64,000 bases of DNA, from assembly GCF_013401555.1 (NCBI RefSeq), contig NZ_CP058552.1, forward strand, positions 62,001 to 126,000, given 5' to 3'. Shown one piece after another: positions 45,049 through 55,363 of this stretch (the stretch's first letter is position 1; each line of letters begins with the position of its first letter). The notes under the pieces were generated by a model. That model did no database searches and was not told the DNA's origin. It saw only the letters and a program-made list of their open reading frames with translations. The position numbers were made by a program, and so were the translations under genes. This DNA is from Paenibacillus sp. E222. Lineage in GTDB: Bacteria > Bacillota > Bacilli > Paenibacillales > Paenibacillaceae.

Positions 45049-47382
45049 TCATACCTCATTTTGCGAAAAGACGGTTTCCGGTTTACTCCGCGTTGTACGT
45101 ACCTCCACCACTTTCCCGGCACAACCATTGTCGTCCAACGCCTGGAATGCAACCCGAACGCTGTCTTTACCTGACGTTACCTTCTCAGGGATGTCATAGG
45201 TAACGTAGAACACTTCACCAATCTTGTTCATATGAATCCACTGTTCTCCGACCACATGTCCATCGACGGCGATACTAAATATTCTCTCATGCCGTGTTCC
45301 TTCCCGTACAAAAGGAGAATGATCGCCGCCCCAGTATGCCACGCATACATAGTTCGGTGCAGAACCATCCACCGCCAGCTGGTAGCTGAAGTAAGACCCG
45401 CTGACACCAAAAGCTTCCCGCCACATATGCAGCTTGTTGCGGCTGTCTGTATAGGAACCGTTATGATGTTCTGCGCGGCAATTGCTATCCAGATGATGTC
45501 CAATCTCATCCTGCTGACCGTCAGGCTGCACCCTGTCGATGGTGATATCATTCAATTCCTTCTCCAGCGCATCCCCTTCATCGTTGAACGGCCAATAGAC
45601 CGTATAGAACTCATGATGCACATCATAGAACGGAATTAGCTTCACCGGGTTACCGTCTGATGTGACATCCTTGCTGATCTCAAACGTCAACGTACTTGCG
45701 TCTATGACCTTGATCCACTCGTGCACATCCTCCTGCTCTGTCCATATAACAGGTACAGGTGCAGTTTTGGGGTTCAGTGCCGTTTCGTCCACAATGGTAT
45801 CCTCAGGCAGCCCTTCGCTTCCCAGAGCCCCTGCCAGCACAATCGGGCCATACAGGAATGCCACCTTGTGAGCATCATCCCGGGACGTATATTGGTGGAG
45901 CGACATCGGCAGCGTGATGGTGATGACATCGCCAGCGGTCCATGTGCGCTCGATGTCGAGGTATCCGGGTTCCATCCGGGTATGCGGATGGGCCGTATCC
46001 CCGTTGACCGTTGCCGTCATTGGCTCCTGCAGCCAGGAGGGCACGCGTAGTCTAAGATTGGCCGAGGCGCTGCCTTCGGTGATCGTAAGGGTACCCTTTT
46101 CCGAATAAGGAAAGTTGGTTTCGAGCTTCAGCGATATGCCTTGGGATCTCCAGTCCAATTGGGAAGCGATATACAGATTGACATACAGATCCTGCTCATC
46201 CTCGAAATAGATGGCCTCCGCGTATTTGCCCGGATTCTCCATGCCAGATCCTGTACAGCACCACCAGGCGGTATCGTGAGTACCGTAGATTTTGTAGTGG
46301 CCTTGCAGCGTTGATGCAAAATACGTTTTGTTGCCTGTGTCCGGGTCCTGTGTGCCCAGGATGTGGTTGTAGATCGCATTTTCATAATAGTCCATGTAGG
46401 CACTGTCCGGATTCCAGGTGTAGAGCTGCTTCGTCAGATGCATCATGTTGTGGGTACAGCAGCTCTCTCCGGTTTTAATGCCGAGACTCTCCATGCCTTT
46501 CGCTTCATAATGCTCCGAAATGCTCGTAGCACCAAATACATAAGACCGATGATGAATCGTAGTGTCCCAGAAAAACTCCGCTGCTGTCCGGTAACTCTCG
46601 TGATGATGGTCCTGATTGTAGATTTCGGCTGCACCGATGACTTTCGGAATCTGCGTATTCGCATGTTTGCCCTGAAGATCGTCCTGCTTGTGTTCCAACG
46701 GTTCGAGGATTAATTGATGTGTGAATTTGTTGGCTATATCAAGGTATACGGACTTCCCGGTGATTCCATACAAGTGTGCAAACACTTCGTTCATACCGCC
46801 GTGTTCACATTGAAGCATGATCTGCATCTGTTCTTCGGTCATCGGGCTTAGACCGTCCACCGCCCAATCCGCAAACCGTGTTACCACCTCAAGGGCCTGC
46901 CCGTTGCCCGTTAGTTTGTAAGCGTCAATTAGTCCGCGATAGATTTTGTGTATGCTGTACCAAGGCACCCAGTATTCACCGATGTTAAAACCACCAATAT
47001 GCTCTGCCCGAAATGCGATACGGAAAGCTTCTTCGGATAAGCCGCCGACATACCCGCTGCCCGTTGTCTGTTGAATGGATGCAAGCTCGCTGACGGCATA
47101 GTCCAGCGTTTGCTTTAACGTTTCATTACCTGTCGCCTGATAGGTCACTGCCAAGGCAGACAGATAGTGTCCAAGGGAATGCCCGCTAATCGAGCGTGCC
47201 TCCCAACCCGCGTATCGTTCCTTTTTCGCCGGTAACCCATGGGCCTCAAAACATGGTGCCAAAAAACGGTCAATGTCCAGTGATAACAAATACCGTTCTC
47301 CAACCTCCTGTGATGTTTGAAAGACGCCATTTAACAGCTCTACATGCTCAGGTCCCAGAAATCCCTTTTTGGTTTCAATCAT
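45049..47382 (-). CDS. GH127 beta-L-arabinofuranosidase
   Basis: 777 residues, no signal peptide. The barrel part carries the zinc-thiolate site of GH127: E306-S-C308 in TGESCCTHNM and C375-C376 in WWCCTGSGMEN, where one cysteine is the nucleophile. E290 in SISEHYE is 16 residues before E306, as acid/base E322 is before E338 in HypBA1. Beta-sandwich domains follow to the C-terminus. It removes beta-L-arabinofuranose from oligosaccharides (for example from hydroxyproline-rich plant glycoproteins) in the cytoplasm. An AraC regulator is divergent. Confidence 0.9.
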   Translation of the reverse strand: MIETKKGFLGPEHVELLNGVFQTSQEVGERYLLSLDIDRFLAPCFEAHGLPAKKERYAGWEARSISGHSLGHYLSALAVTYQATGNETLKQTLDYAVSELASIQQTTGSGYVGGLSEEAFRIAFRAEHIGGFNIGEYWVPWYSIHKIYRGLIDAYKLTGNGQALEVVTRFADWAVDGLSPMTEEQMQIMLQCEHGGMNEVFAHLYGITGKSVYLDIANKFTHQLILEPLEHKQDDLQGKHANTQIPKVIGAAEIYNQDHHHESYRTAAEFFWDTTIHHRSYVFGATSISEHYEAKGMESLGIKTGESCCTHNMMHLTKQLYTWNPDSAYMDYYENAIYNHILGTQDPDTGNKTYFASTLQGHYKIYGTHDTAWWCCTGSGMENPGKYAEAIYFEDEQDLYVNLYIASQLDWRSQGISLKLETNFPYSEKGTLTITEGSASANLRLRVPSWLQEPMTATVNGDTAHPHTRMEPGYLDIERTWTAGDVITITLPMSLHQYTSRDDAHKVAFLYGPIVLAGALGSEGLPEDTIVDETALNPKTAPVPVIWTEQEDVHEWIKVIDASTLTFEISKDVTSDGNPVKLIPFYDVHHEFYTVYWPFNDEGDALEKELNDITIDRVQPDGQQDEIGHHLDSNCRAEHHNGSYTDSRNKLHMWREAFGVSGSYFSYQLAVDGSAPNYVCVAYWGGDHSPFVREGTRHERIFSIAVDGHVVGEQWIHMNKIGEVFYVTYDIPEKVTSGKDSVRVAFQALDDNGCAGKVVEVRTTRSKPETVFSQNEV

Positions 47383-47576
47383 TCTGCTCGCTCCTCCTCG
47401 GTATGTAGTGGATATTTAGAAGCACTTATATCATTGTACAAAGGGTAAAATCCGTGTTTAAATTCATATGTCCCTTGCGATCTTTCTTCATACAGTCCTT
47501 GAATATCCTCATATTATCAAATAAAATACAACTACATCAGACTCATAATCCAAGAAAAGGTGGAGAAATCCGTCCT

Positions 47577-48344
47577 ATGCAAAAGCCATTGGAACATTAC
47601 TTGTGCGGCAAATTCATAACCGAGGGCAATTGGAGCCATATGAAGCGCAGCATGCCTGTTCACGAGATCATTTTGATGCTGGAGGGCGAGATGTACATTG
47701 CGGAGGAGGAAGAGCAGTTTGTGGTTCGTGCCAATGATCTGCTGTTTCTGAGGGCTGGACGCACCCATTATGGCTATCAGGTTAGCGATGCTCCCGTCAG
47801 CTTTTATTGGGTTCATTATGATTCAAATGAGAAAGAGTTCGACCAGTATCCCACCCATGCGACTATTCAGGTTCCGTCCACCGCCAATCAGCTGTTCAAG
47901 CAGCTGCTGCATAGTTCATCGTTTTCGCCGGAAGAAGCAGACGCAGCATTGCTGCTGCTGCTCAAAGAACTGGAACGCAATACACAGGCGGGTTATCGAC
48001 CGCACAATGCAATCGTTGACCACATCTGCAAGTGGGTGGATATTCATCTGCATACCGACATTACGGTGGGCAAGATTGCCGAGACTTTTAATTTTAACAA
48101 GGACTATATCTCCAAAATGGTGAAACGTGAGAAAGGCATTGGACTCAAAACCTATATCCTCACGGAACGGATTCGCCGGGCCAAGCAGATGCTGCTCAAT
48201 ACCAATGCCAGTGTGAAAGAAATTGCGGGGCAATGCGGTTTTTCGGATTACAAACTCTTCCTGCGCATGTTCAAACAATACGAAGGCAATACGCCCACCG
48301 AATATCGCAATAATTTGTATTCTACACAGCTCAATCGCCTATAA
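47577..48344 (+). CDS. AraC-family regulator
   Basis: 256 residues from ATG 47577 behind AGGTGGAG; the frame is open further upstream but without a site. The N-terminal cupin-like domain (MPVHEIILMLEGEMYIAEEEEQFVV, LLFLRAGRTHYGYQ) senses a ligand. The C-terminal double helix-turn-helix (DITVGKIAETFNFNKDYISKMVKREKG; ASVKEIAGQCGFSDYKLFLRMFKQYEG) binds DNA. Divergent from the GH127 gene, so it is probably its arabinoside-responsive activator. Confidence 0.9.
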   Translation: MQKPLEHYLCGKFITEGNWSHMKRSMPVHEIILMLEGEMYIAEEEEQFVVRANDLLFLRAGRTHYGYQVSDAPVSFYWVHYDSNEKEFDQYPTHATIQVPSTANQLFKQLLHSSSFSPEEADAALLLLLKELERNTQAGYRPHNAIVDHICKWVDIHLHTDITVGKIAETFNFNKDYISKMVKREKGIGLKTYILTERIRRAKQMLLNTNASVKEIAGQCGFSDYKLFLRMFKQYEGNTPTEYRNNLYSTQLNRL

Positions 48345-48515
48345 TGAACCTTATACGTGCGAACCTTGGATGTGCTTGTGCGGATATAACCACTCATAGA
48401 ATTTCATGAGTCATATATAGAAAATTTGAATGAATCCAGTACCATCAGGTGTGATACAATTCAAGTCAACTATATCTCTTATCAAACCAAGATCAAATCA
48501 GAAGGAGAACTTGAG

Positions 48516-49025
48516 ATGACAACGGCAGTAACGATTCATCCCGCTACAGAAGCTGACCATGAAGAAATTGTACATATTCTCATTGAAAGTTACTCCGAGT
48601 ACCGGGACACGTTCCAAACCCAGGAGCAATGGGAGCATTATTTGAAGGATATTCGGGAATCGCCGAGCAATCCTTATATCAAGCAATTATGGATTGCCAA
48701 AATAGATAATCAGATTGTTGGAACGGTCCAATTGTTTGAGACTGCACATAAGGCTTACCCGAACTTCGAGCTGCCTATTGATTATCCGTTTATTCGACTG
48801 TTGGGCGTTGATCCCAAGTGGAGAGGTCACGGTATTGCCAGAGAATTGCTTCAACAATGTGTTGAATCTGCCAAAGACATGGGCAAAAATACGGTGTATT
48901 TATATACGGGCGGCCAGATGGTCAACGCGATCCGATTATACGAGCGTTTCGGTTTTGTAGAAGACCCGGAATTCAGTTCCGAGAGTGGTGGAGGCAAAGC
49001 GATCTGCTACCGTTATGATTCATAA
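48516..49025 (+). CDS. GNAT N-acetyltransferase
   Basis: 169 residues from ATG 48516 (AAGGAGA site). Acetyl-CoA motif LLGVDPKWRGHGIARELLQQCVESAKDMG (~residues 95-123) and the C-terminal ALYERFGF-like IRLYERFGFVED are clear. The acceptor is unknown. Confidence 0.88.
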   Translation: MTTAVTIHPATEADHEEIVHILIESYSEYRDTFQTQEQWEHYLKDIRESPSNPYIKQLWIAKIDNQIVGTVQLFETAHKAYPNFELPIDYPFIRLLGVDPKWRGHGIARELLQQCVESAKDMGKNTVYLYTGGQMVNAIRLYERFGFVEDPEFSSESGGGKAICYRYDS

Positions 49026-49057
49026 TTCTCGCAAATGGTAATAAGTGTGGATAACAG

Positions 49058-49104
49058 AAAAAGGGATGTCCTAAGTCATTAATATGACGGAGGGTATCCC
49101 TTTT
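49058..49104. terminator. Terminator between converging GNAT and dehydrogenase genes
   Basis: AAAAGGGAT pairs with ATCCCTTTT around a second small stem (GTCAT/ATGAC). Confidence 0.75.
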
Positions 49105-49169
49105 AGCGTTATTCTGAGCTAAAGAATCGGAATCGAGCCGCAAATGCGATTCGCTCCATTTCCTCACTA

Positions 49170-50213
49170 TTAGCCGCCGATTTCTACCAGAATTTTCGCA
49201 TGGCTCTTGTCGGTCATGAGCAGTTCAAGACCTTCCTGAACGATGTCGTCCAGCTTGATTTTTCTGGTGATCACCTGCTTCACATCAAGTGCTCCCTCAG
49301 CAATCAAAGAGATGACTTCAGGGAAGATATGACGGTAGGCCAGCGTTGCTGTCAGGTTCGCTTCCTTCACCAACAGGTCGAAGAAATTCACCTGAAGTGG
49401 ATTCGGAATTGCTGCGATGACAACAACTTCTCCACCTTTTTTGATTACGGCTACGGCGCTGTCCATGGTTGGCTGCACACCTGCCGCTTCATATGCTACA
49501 TCTATTCCGCCAGACTGCTGCAAAATCACCTCAGTGGCATTAACTTTGGCACTATTCACCGGAATGGCTCCCAGCTTGGCAGCCAGGTTCAGGCGTTCTT
49601 CAAATACATCAACTGCATAGATCGTGGAAGCTCCGGCAGCTTTGGCTGACAGGATCGTCAGGAGTCCAATCGGACCTGCACCATATACAGCAACCTTCTG
49701 ACCTACTTTTAGTTTGCTATGGCGAACCGCATGAAAAGCTACCGCTGTAGGCTCAACCAGTGCGCCCTCTTCAAAGGAGACGTTGTCCGGCAATTTGTGC
49801 ACCATATACGCCTCAACCACAACGTATTCAGCAAAACCTCCGTCACCGTTCAGTCCCACAAATCCGAACTCGGTGCATTGGTTATAACGCCCCTGAATAC
49901 AGTACTCACACTGTCCGCAATGATACAGCGGTTCAACAACAACACGGTCTCCTACACTGATACCGTTTACATCACTTCCCAATTCACTGACGGTTCCAGC
50001 AAACTCATGACCAAGTGTCAGCGGTGCTTTCTGTCCTGAAAGCGGGTGGTTCTGCCCTTCCTGAATGCCTACGCCATGATGGTAAGCGTGCAAGTCACTA
50101 CCGCAGATTCCTGCGTACTCCACTTTAATTTTCACTTGTCCTGAATGGGCTACCGGTATTTCCCGTTCTTCGACCCGGACATCTTTTTTGGCATACCATA
50201 CTGCTGCTTTCAT
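49170..50213 (-). CDS. bdhA: Zinc alcohol dehydrogenase, 2,3-butanediol dehydrogenase type
   Basis: 347 residues from ATG 50213 (AAAGGGGA site). Catalytic zinc ligands C37 (GICGSDLH), H69-E70 (LGHEF) and E in GALVEPTAVA; NAD-binding GAGPIGLL and acidic D in YAVDVFEER, favouring NAD. It resembles B. subtilis BdhA (R,R-butanediol/acetoin) in GICGSDLH, NHPLS and LGHEF. Unlike that protein it keeps the four-cysteine structural lobe (CGQCEYCIQGRYNQC). Divergent from a LysR regulator. Confidence 0.8.
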   Translation of the reverse strand: MKAAVWYAKKDVRVEEREIPVAHSGQVKIKVEYAGICGSDLHAYHHGVGIQEGQNHPLSGQKAPLTLGHEFAGTVSELGSDVNGISVGDRVVVEPLYHCGQCEYCIQGRYNQCTEFGFVGLNGDGGFAEYVVVEAYMVHKLPDNVSFEEGALVEPTAVAFHAVRHSKLKVGQKVAVYGAGPIGLLTILSAKAAGASTIYAVDVFEERLNLAAKLGAIPVNSAKVNATEVILQQSGGIDVAYEAAGVQPTMDSAVAVIKKGGEVVVIAAIPNPLQVNFFDLLVKEANLTATLAYRHIFPEVISLIAEGALDVKQVITRKIKLDDIVQEGLELLMTDKSHAKILVEIGG

Positions 50214-50354
50214 AAGATACATCCCCTTTGGTTTATCTTGTCTACCTGAGATTCAACTACTGTCTATTAATTATATCGCTGTTCACGTATTATTCATATT
50301 TATAGATACTAATGTTAATATTACTTGTACTAATGCTAAAACGGAGATGAAACC

Positions 50355-51260
50355 ATGAATCTGGAACAGCTTGAATATGTCGTTGAAATTGCCAAAACCC
50401 AATCATTCTCGGCTGCCTCGGAGCACCTGCATGTCACTCAATCGGCGATCAGCCAATCTGTACATCGTCTTGAAAATGAGCTGGGTATGATCCTGTTCGA
50501 ACGCTCGCGGCATGGGACGTTTCCCACTCCTGAGGGCAAACAGTTTATTGCCAAGGCACTCGATATTTTGCAGCGAATTGATGAATTGAAATCACTGAAT
50601 GCCGAGACATCCTTGTTAACCGGAGACCTGCATGTTGCTACTTTTCCAAGTGTGATGCCTTACCTTGTACAGACGGCTGCAGATATGAAACGCGAGCACC
50701 CTCAATTGAATATTGCCATTGAAGAGAAAGGTTCCATGGAAATTATCGAGGACATCCGTAACAACAGAACCCACCTGGGTTTCATCGCCATCTACGCCAA
50801 ACAATTGCGGGAATTCGACGGACTGCATTTCAGTCCCATGTATTCAGGCAAACTGGTTGTGTGCACTCATCACCAATCCGAACTAGCCAAGCTTAACCGT
50901 GTTACTCCCGAACAATTAAAAGAACATAAGCTTGCTCTGTATCGTGATGGATTTATCGAAGATTTCCTGCAGGAGTTCACGTATGATTATGGCCCTCTGT
51001 CCATCCTGTTCAAAACGAACAACTCGGAAGCGATTAGCACCGTTCTAAGAAACAATATTGCTGCCACCATTGGTCATGACTTCTCCTTCCACCAACATCC
51101 GCTATGGAAAGAAGGTATTGCGAAAATGGTTGAGATCGCCTCGATCGACCAGCCTAAAATGCAAATCGGCTTCGTACAGACCGAGTCCAAGGAGGTTGCT
51201 GTATCTGCTGAGCGATTTGCCCAACGCTTCAGACAGGCGATTGAGCTGGATCAGTTATAA
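50355..51260 (+). CDS. LysR-family regulator
   Basis: 301 residues. N-terminal winged helix (MNLEQLEYVVEIAKTQSFSA; LHVTQSAISQSVHRLENELG) and the two-lobed effector domain (TGDLHVATFPSVMPYLVQTA onward). Divergent from bdhA with a 141-bp spacer; it probably activates bdhA. The effector is not evident. Confidence 0.92.
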   Translation: MNLEQLEYVVEIAKTQSFSAASEHLHVTQSAISQSVHRLENELGMILFERSRHGTFPTPEGKQFIAKALDILQRIDELKSLNAETSLLTGDLHVATFPSVMPYLVQTAADMKREHPQLNIAIEEKGSMEIIEDIRNNRTHLGFIAIYAKQLREFDGLHFSPMYSGKLVVCTHHQSELAKLNRVTPEQLKEHKLALYRDGFIEDFLQEFTYDYGPLSILFKTNNSEAISTVLRNNIAATIGHDFSFHQHPLWKEGIAKMVEIASIDQPKMQIGFVQTESKEVAVSAERFAQRFRQAIELDQL

Positions 51261-51295
51261 TGGCAGAGTCTAAGTCATCATCGGGGTGTCAAAAA

Positions 51296-51323
51296 AACAC
51301 TCCGGTGCTTGCACCAGAGTGTT
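51296..51323 (-). terminator. Terminator of the chemoreceptor gene
   Basis: AACACTC-GGTGC, loop TT, GCACC-GAGTGTT; T run on the minus strand. Confidence 0.85.
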
Positions 51324-51371
51324 CCACATTTGATGATAAGGATTCAACTTACTGCTTCCTGCTTACTTCCT

Positions 51372-53126
51372 TTATACCTTTACTTTTCTTACCGCTTCGC
51401 TCAACTCAATCGTTTGCTGTCTTAGCAGGGTGGACGTCTGTGCCACCTTCTGGAACATGCTCGACTGCTCCCCTGTCAAACGATAAATGTCATCCGAATG
51501 ATCTGAAACGCCGGATGAAATTTGCGAGATCGTATTGACCGATGCTGCCGCTTCCTCGGAACCCGCCGATATCTCCTCCGCTGCTGCGGATACCTCCTGG
51601 ATACGATGTGTTACCACACGAAAAGCCTCAACCATATGCGTGAAGGCAAGCTCTGCTTCTGCTGTGCTCGTTACTCCCTGGCCGATCTCTTGCGAGGTAA
51701 TATCCATCTGTGATCCGATGTTCTGGGACTCCTGCTGAATGCCGAGCAACAAATCCGATATCGTCTGCACGGATGTGCTTGATGCCTCCGCCAACTTCCG
51801 CACTTCATTCGCCACAACGGCAAATCCCTTCCCGTGCTCTCCTGCATGAGCGGCTTCAATCGAAGCATTCAGTGCCAGCAGCTTGGTCTGACTCGCAAAA
51901 TCCTGCACCGTATGAAGCGCACCGCCAATCTGCTTCGAGAAGTCGTTAAGCACTCGGACCATGGCTACAACTTCAGCAGATACAGCCGAAATGCTCTCCA
52001 TCTGTTTCTTCATTTGCGTCATGCTCTGCTTACCCGATTGTGCCATAGCAAGCGCAGTTGTTGCAGCGTCGGACACGGCTGTAGATGACTCTGAAATATC
52101 GGTAATCCCTTTAGCGATTTCTTCCATCGCATTGGCGCTGTCGCTAGCACCTTGCTTCTGGGTGTGTGCTCCCTGTCTGATCTGCTGCACGGACTGGTCA
52201 ACACTCTTATTCATCTCAAGCATGTCTTCTGCATCACGATTGAATTGCTCCGTTGATTCCGCGAGAATACCGGTGGTTACCGAGACACCCGCGACCATGT
52301 CACCGATCATTTGATTTAAGTCCCCGGACATATGAATCATCGCCTTGAATGTGCTGCCAATCTCATCCTCACTTTGCAGCCGATACGCGGTCAGGATTCG
52401 GTTGGCTTCCGCCAGTTCACCTTGCGCCATTTGTTCGACGCTTGCCTTCAGCGGTTTCAGCGGTCGCAGGCCTCTTACGATGAACCACAATACAACCGCG
52501 ATGCCTGCAAGCGTAATGAATAACAACAGGGCATACAACGGAATGCTGGATTTCATAATATCTGACTCAATACTTCCAATGACCGACACAGCTGTATCGA
52601 TTCCTATCACACCCGTTAAGGCTCCATTACTGTCCAAAATCGGAGCGTATGAGGAAATATATTCGCCATATTCCTCATTATGAATGATCGGAGAACTGGC
52701 CGTTTTCCCTTGCAGAAGCTTTTGGACTGCATCACCTGGGATATCCGTCACTTCATTGATCGGTGATGCTTTATCCGCATCTTTCATGCCGTCCACCATA
52801 ATGAGGGGCGTGCCTGAATCGTCTATTTTTACAAAATACACATACATCGCCCCGATGCTCACACGAAAATCATCCAGCTCATCACGAATCTTCAAGAACA
52901 CGTCATTTTCTTTGGGATCTTGGGCAAATTCCACATACGGTCCTGTATCCAGCTGTTTCACATAACTCTCGGCAATTTGAATATTGTAACTCGATATGGC
53001 CTCCTGCGCGGCAAGCTTCATATTCGCCAGCTGAAGCAGCATGCTTCCCGCAGATATAATCATAATGACCAATGTAACCATGGCAACAATGCGAACAACC
53101 AAACGTTTCTTGAAAAAACCGACCAT
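51372..53126 (-). CDS. Methyl-accepting chemotaxis protein with Cache sensor
   Basis: 584 residues: membrane helix ~11-31, extracellular dCache-like domain ~35-190 ([42 protein letters not shown]), helix ~195-217, HAMP, then the helical signalling domain with the CheA/CheW tip ([20 protein letters not shown]). It senses an unknown small molecule outside the cell and controls flagellar rotation. Single gene. Confidence 0.92.
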   Translation of the reverse strand: MVGFFKKRLVVRIVAMVTLVIMIISAGSMLLQLANMKLAAQEAISSYNIQIAESYVKQLDTGPYVEFAQDPKENDVFLKIRDELDDFRVSIGAMYVYFVKIDDSGTPLIMVDGMKDADKASPINEVTDIPGDAVQKLLQGKTASSPIIHNEEYGEYISSYAPILDSNGALTGVIGIDTAVSVIGSIESDIMKSSIPLYALLLFITLAGIAVVLWFIVRGLRPLKPLKASVEQMAQGELAEANRILTAYRLQSEDEIGSTFKAMIHMSGDLNQMIGDMVAGVSVTTGILAESTEQFNRDAEDMLEMNKSVDQSVQQIRQGAHTQKQGASDSANAMEEIAKGITDISESSTAVSDAATTALAMAQSGKQSMTQMKKQMESISAVSAEVVAMVRVLNDFSKQIGGALHTVQDFASQTKLLALNASIEAAHAGEHGKGFAVVANEVRKLAEASSTSVQTISDLLLGIQQESQNIGSQMDITSQEIGQGVTSTAEAELAFTHMVEAFRVVTHRIQEVSAAAEEISAGSEEAAASVNTISQISSGVSDHSDDIYRLTGEQSSMFQKVAQTSTLLRQQTIELSEAVRKVKV

Positions 53127-53310
53127 CCAATCCTCTTCCTCTCACGCCTGTATGTAAGCCTTTTCGACTACGCCCTACCCAAAAACTACATGCTCGAAGC
53201 ACTATGTAATGTGAAAATAGTATATGAAGTTGTCGAATTAGGCAAGAAAATATTGGGACGGAATTGGAACGCTATCATGAATGTGTTAGCTACTTTAAAA
53301 GCACTTTACA

Positions 53311-53343
53311 AAAACACCGTCAGCTCTTAACTGACGATGTTTT
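53311..53343. terminator. Terminator of the ECF sigma operon
   Basis: AAAACA-CGTCAG, loop CTCTTAA, CTGACG-TGTTTT; serves the minus-strand operon ending at 53371. Confidence 0.8.
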
Positions 53344-53370
53344 GAACTACAATTTACCGTTAACTCAAGC

Positions 53371-54381
53371 TTAAAATCGGTCTACCACTGCCCCCAAAGT
53401 TACACCTCTCACATAAGGCTGTCCACTTAACATTTGAAGTTCTTTTGCTGTTCCTGTAACCACTACTCCAAAAATACGAATATCACTCTCATTAGGTTTG
53501 GCCTTGTCTTTTTTTAAATAATTGTATATTCGGTTGAACTCATACTGATAATGTCCTTTCAGTTGAACTCCCTGTTCCAAGGCTTCCAAAAATGTTTTCT
53601 CGCTCACTTCGCTTGAATCGGGGTCCGAGTTCCCAAACCCTTTCACCCAATCTTCCGGGTCCGGTATTGCGTAACTCTTATTCCCATTGCCATCGATGTA
53701 CGGATCATAAAATGTTTTATTATCATAAGTATCCACCCAATACCACGTCTGGGTTAACTCATGAGGAAGCAGCTGCTTCACTTCATTTAAAGAGTAATCT
53801 TTGTCAAAGGATACTGCCATTTCTACAAGCTTATCTTGATCCAATTCATGAACTAATGGAAGATCATTCAGAATTTTGTCATTATAATTTACTTTCGGAA
53901 TGTAAAATAACATTTCTCTCTGCCCATTTAATCCATTGTAGCTACGTGTATACTTATAGCCTTGTTTTTTCATGTTCTCATCCTGCAACGAAACAGATTG
54001 TGACGTATATCCCCCAAAGGAAACAAAATTAATAAAGGGAAACACTTGATAATTGATTTTTTTATCTGCCCAAGGGATGGGTACGCCCTCTATCACTTTA
54101 ACTGTATAATACTGAAAGGAGCCGTTCAGGAAACCGCTGTAATTGACCTGTCCTATCTGCTTTTCATCAGGTCCGCTAATAAGGCTCATGATCCGCTCGC
54201 TATGGTCTGCACGATTGTAACTCCAGCTTGTCAAATAATGATTGCCCAGCAGTACTCCAAAAAATGCGATTAAAGACACAAGTAAGGAAATGACAACTGT
54301 GCGAATTGTTGATACCCGCTTTGCTTTCTTAACCATCTTGCTTATATTCACTGAATCTCCCTCTTTGTGCTGTCTTTTCAA
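53371..54381 (-). CDS. Sigma-factor regulator (Sigma_reg_N/C type anti-sigma)
   Basis: 336 residues from TTG 54381, overlapping the sigma gene by 4 nt; a GTG at 54351 behind AGAGGGAG is an equal candidate. A short cytoplasmic segment (ISKMVKKAKRVSTIRT) precedes one membrane helix (~29-48), then a large extracellular region with SYNRADHSERIMSLISGPDEKQIG, VSFDKDYSLNEVKQLLP and C-terminal IRIFGVVVTGTAKELQML. This matches the Sigma_reg_N and Sigma_reg_C pair. It should hold the co-encoded sigma factor inactive until an envelope signal arrives. Confidence 0.8.
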   Translation of the reverse strand: MKRQHKEGDSVNISKMVKKAKRVSTIRTVVISLLVSLIAFFGVLLGNHYLTSWSYNRADHSERIMSLISGPDEKQIGQVNYSGFLNGSFQYYTVKVIEGVPIPWADKKINYQVFPFINFVSFGGYTSQSVSLQDENMKKQGYKYTRSYNGLNGQREMLFYIPKVNYNDKILNDLPLVHELDQDKLVEMAVSFDKDYSLNEVKQLLPHELTQTWYWVDTYDNKTFYDPYIDGNGNKSYAIPDPEDWVKGFGNSDPDSSEVSEKTFLEALEQGVQLKGHYQYEFNRIYNYLKKDKAKPNESDIRIFGVVVTGTAKELQMLSGQPYVRGVTLGAVVDRF

Positions 54382-54869
54382 TTGACCTCACTCCCATACC
54401 TTTTTTTGAACTGCTGTCTAGCCTGATATAATGACGCTTTGACGTGTTCCATCCGAATTCCCATTAAATTCGCTATTTCTTGATACGAAAGATCCATCTC
54501 ATATTTCATAATTAGAAGTTGCTTATGCAGCGGAGTAAGCTGAGTGAGAACAGCCTCCACTTCCTCTTTCTTTTCCTGTTGTAGCAGAGCATCTTCAGGC
54601 AGTTTAGAATCCGGTATTTCCACAGTGTCGATTGGAACCATAGTCCATTTCTTTCGACGGCAAAGATCATAATAGCTGTTAATAGCTACTTTATACATCC
54701 ATGCACTTAACTTCCCGTTTTCTATTGAGTCTATGTATAAAAAAGCTTTATACACGGTCTCCTGCAAGATATCCTCTGCATCGGCTGGACAAGCACCAAG
54801 TCTAATCAAATAATGCCGGATTTCATTCAGCTTTGGCTGTAGCAATTCATTAATCTGTCCGGCGTCCAT
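54378..54869 (-). CDS. ECF-type RNA polymerase sigma factor
   Basis: 163 residues. Region 2: CPADAEDILQETVYKAFLYID and KLSAWMYKVAINSYYDLCRR. Region 4: LSYQEIANLMGIRMEHVKASLYQARQQFKKRY. Directs RNA polymerase to envelope-stress-type promoters. First gene of a two-gene operon with its membrane regulator. A candidate autoregulated promoter, GAACTTTT and CGT-containing -10 (complement of about 54893-54930), lies just upstream. Confidence 0.92.
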   Translation of the reverse strand: MDAGQINELLQPKLNEIRHYLIRLGACPADAEDILQETVYKAFLYIDSIENGKLSAWMYKVAINSYYDLCRRKKWTMVPIDTVEIPDSKLPEDALLQQEKKEEVEAVLTQLTPLHKQLLIMKYEMDLSYQEIANLMGIRMEHVKASLYQARQQFKKRYGSEVN

Positions 54870-55363
54870 GTTTCACCGCCTTTCACAGGTATAACGGACA
54901 GAAGTCGGAAATGTTAAAAGTTCAAAGAATTTTTTTTAAAAATTTAGGCATTTCGCCTACTACTTTCAGAACACTATTATTGCTGTATTAGCTTATTTTC
55001 GTAGAATTATATTCATGTTTTTTTCGATGAAACAGTTACAAAGTTATAAAATTTAAGCATTTCTGAGCAAAAAAAGATAGTGAGAAATCTTTTTACGAAT
55101 ATTACATGGGTTAAATGTATTAATGGTTGAATAATGGTTCATTCGACACTATGTAACCCTACAAAAAAAGAACCTTCAAAGGCTCTGAGCCAAAAAAGGT
55201 TCAAACAACTCTATTCTTTCAAAAATTCTACACTAATTCGGTCAACTTGGAATTCTACCACTTTGTCAGTCCCTATTAAAACTTTTCTTTCTCAAAAAAA
55301 CACCCCAGCGTGAACGCTGAGATGTCTTGTTACTGCGTAGCTATTATGATTCTTCTACAAACA
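54870..55363. other. 494-bp AT-rich spacer with two hairpins
   Basis: No gene seen. It contains the sigma operon promoter region at the left, a hairpin GAACCTT/AAGGTTC with inner GGCT/AGCC at 55170-55202, and the permease terminator at 55299-55326. Confidence 0.6.
55299..55326 (-). terminator. Terminator of the amino-acid permease gene
   Basis: ACA-C-CAGCGT, short loop, ACGCTG-G-TGT; T7 on the minus strand. Confidence 0.8.
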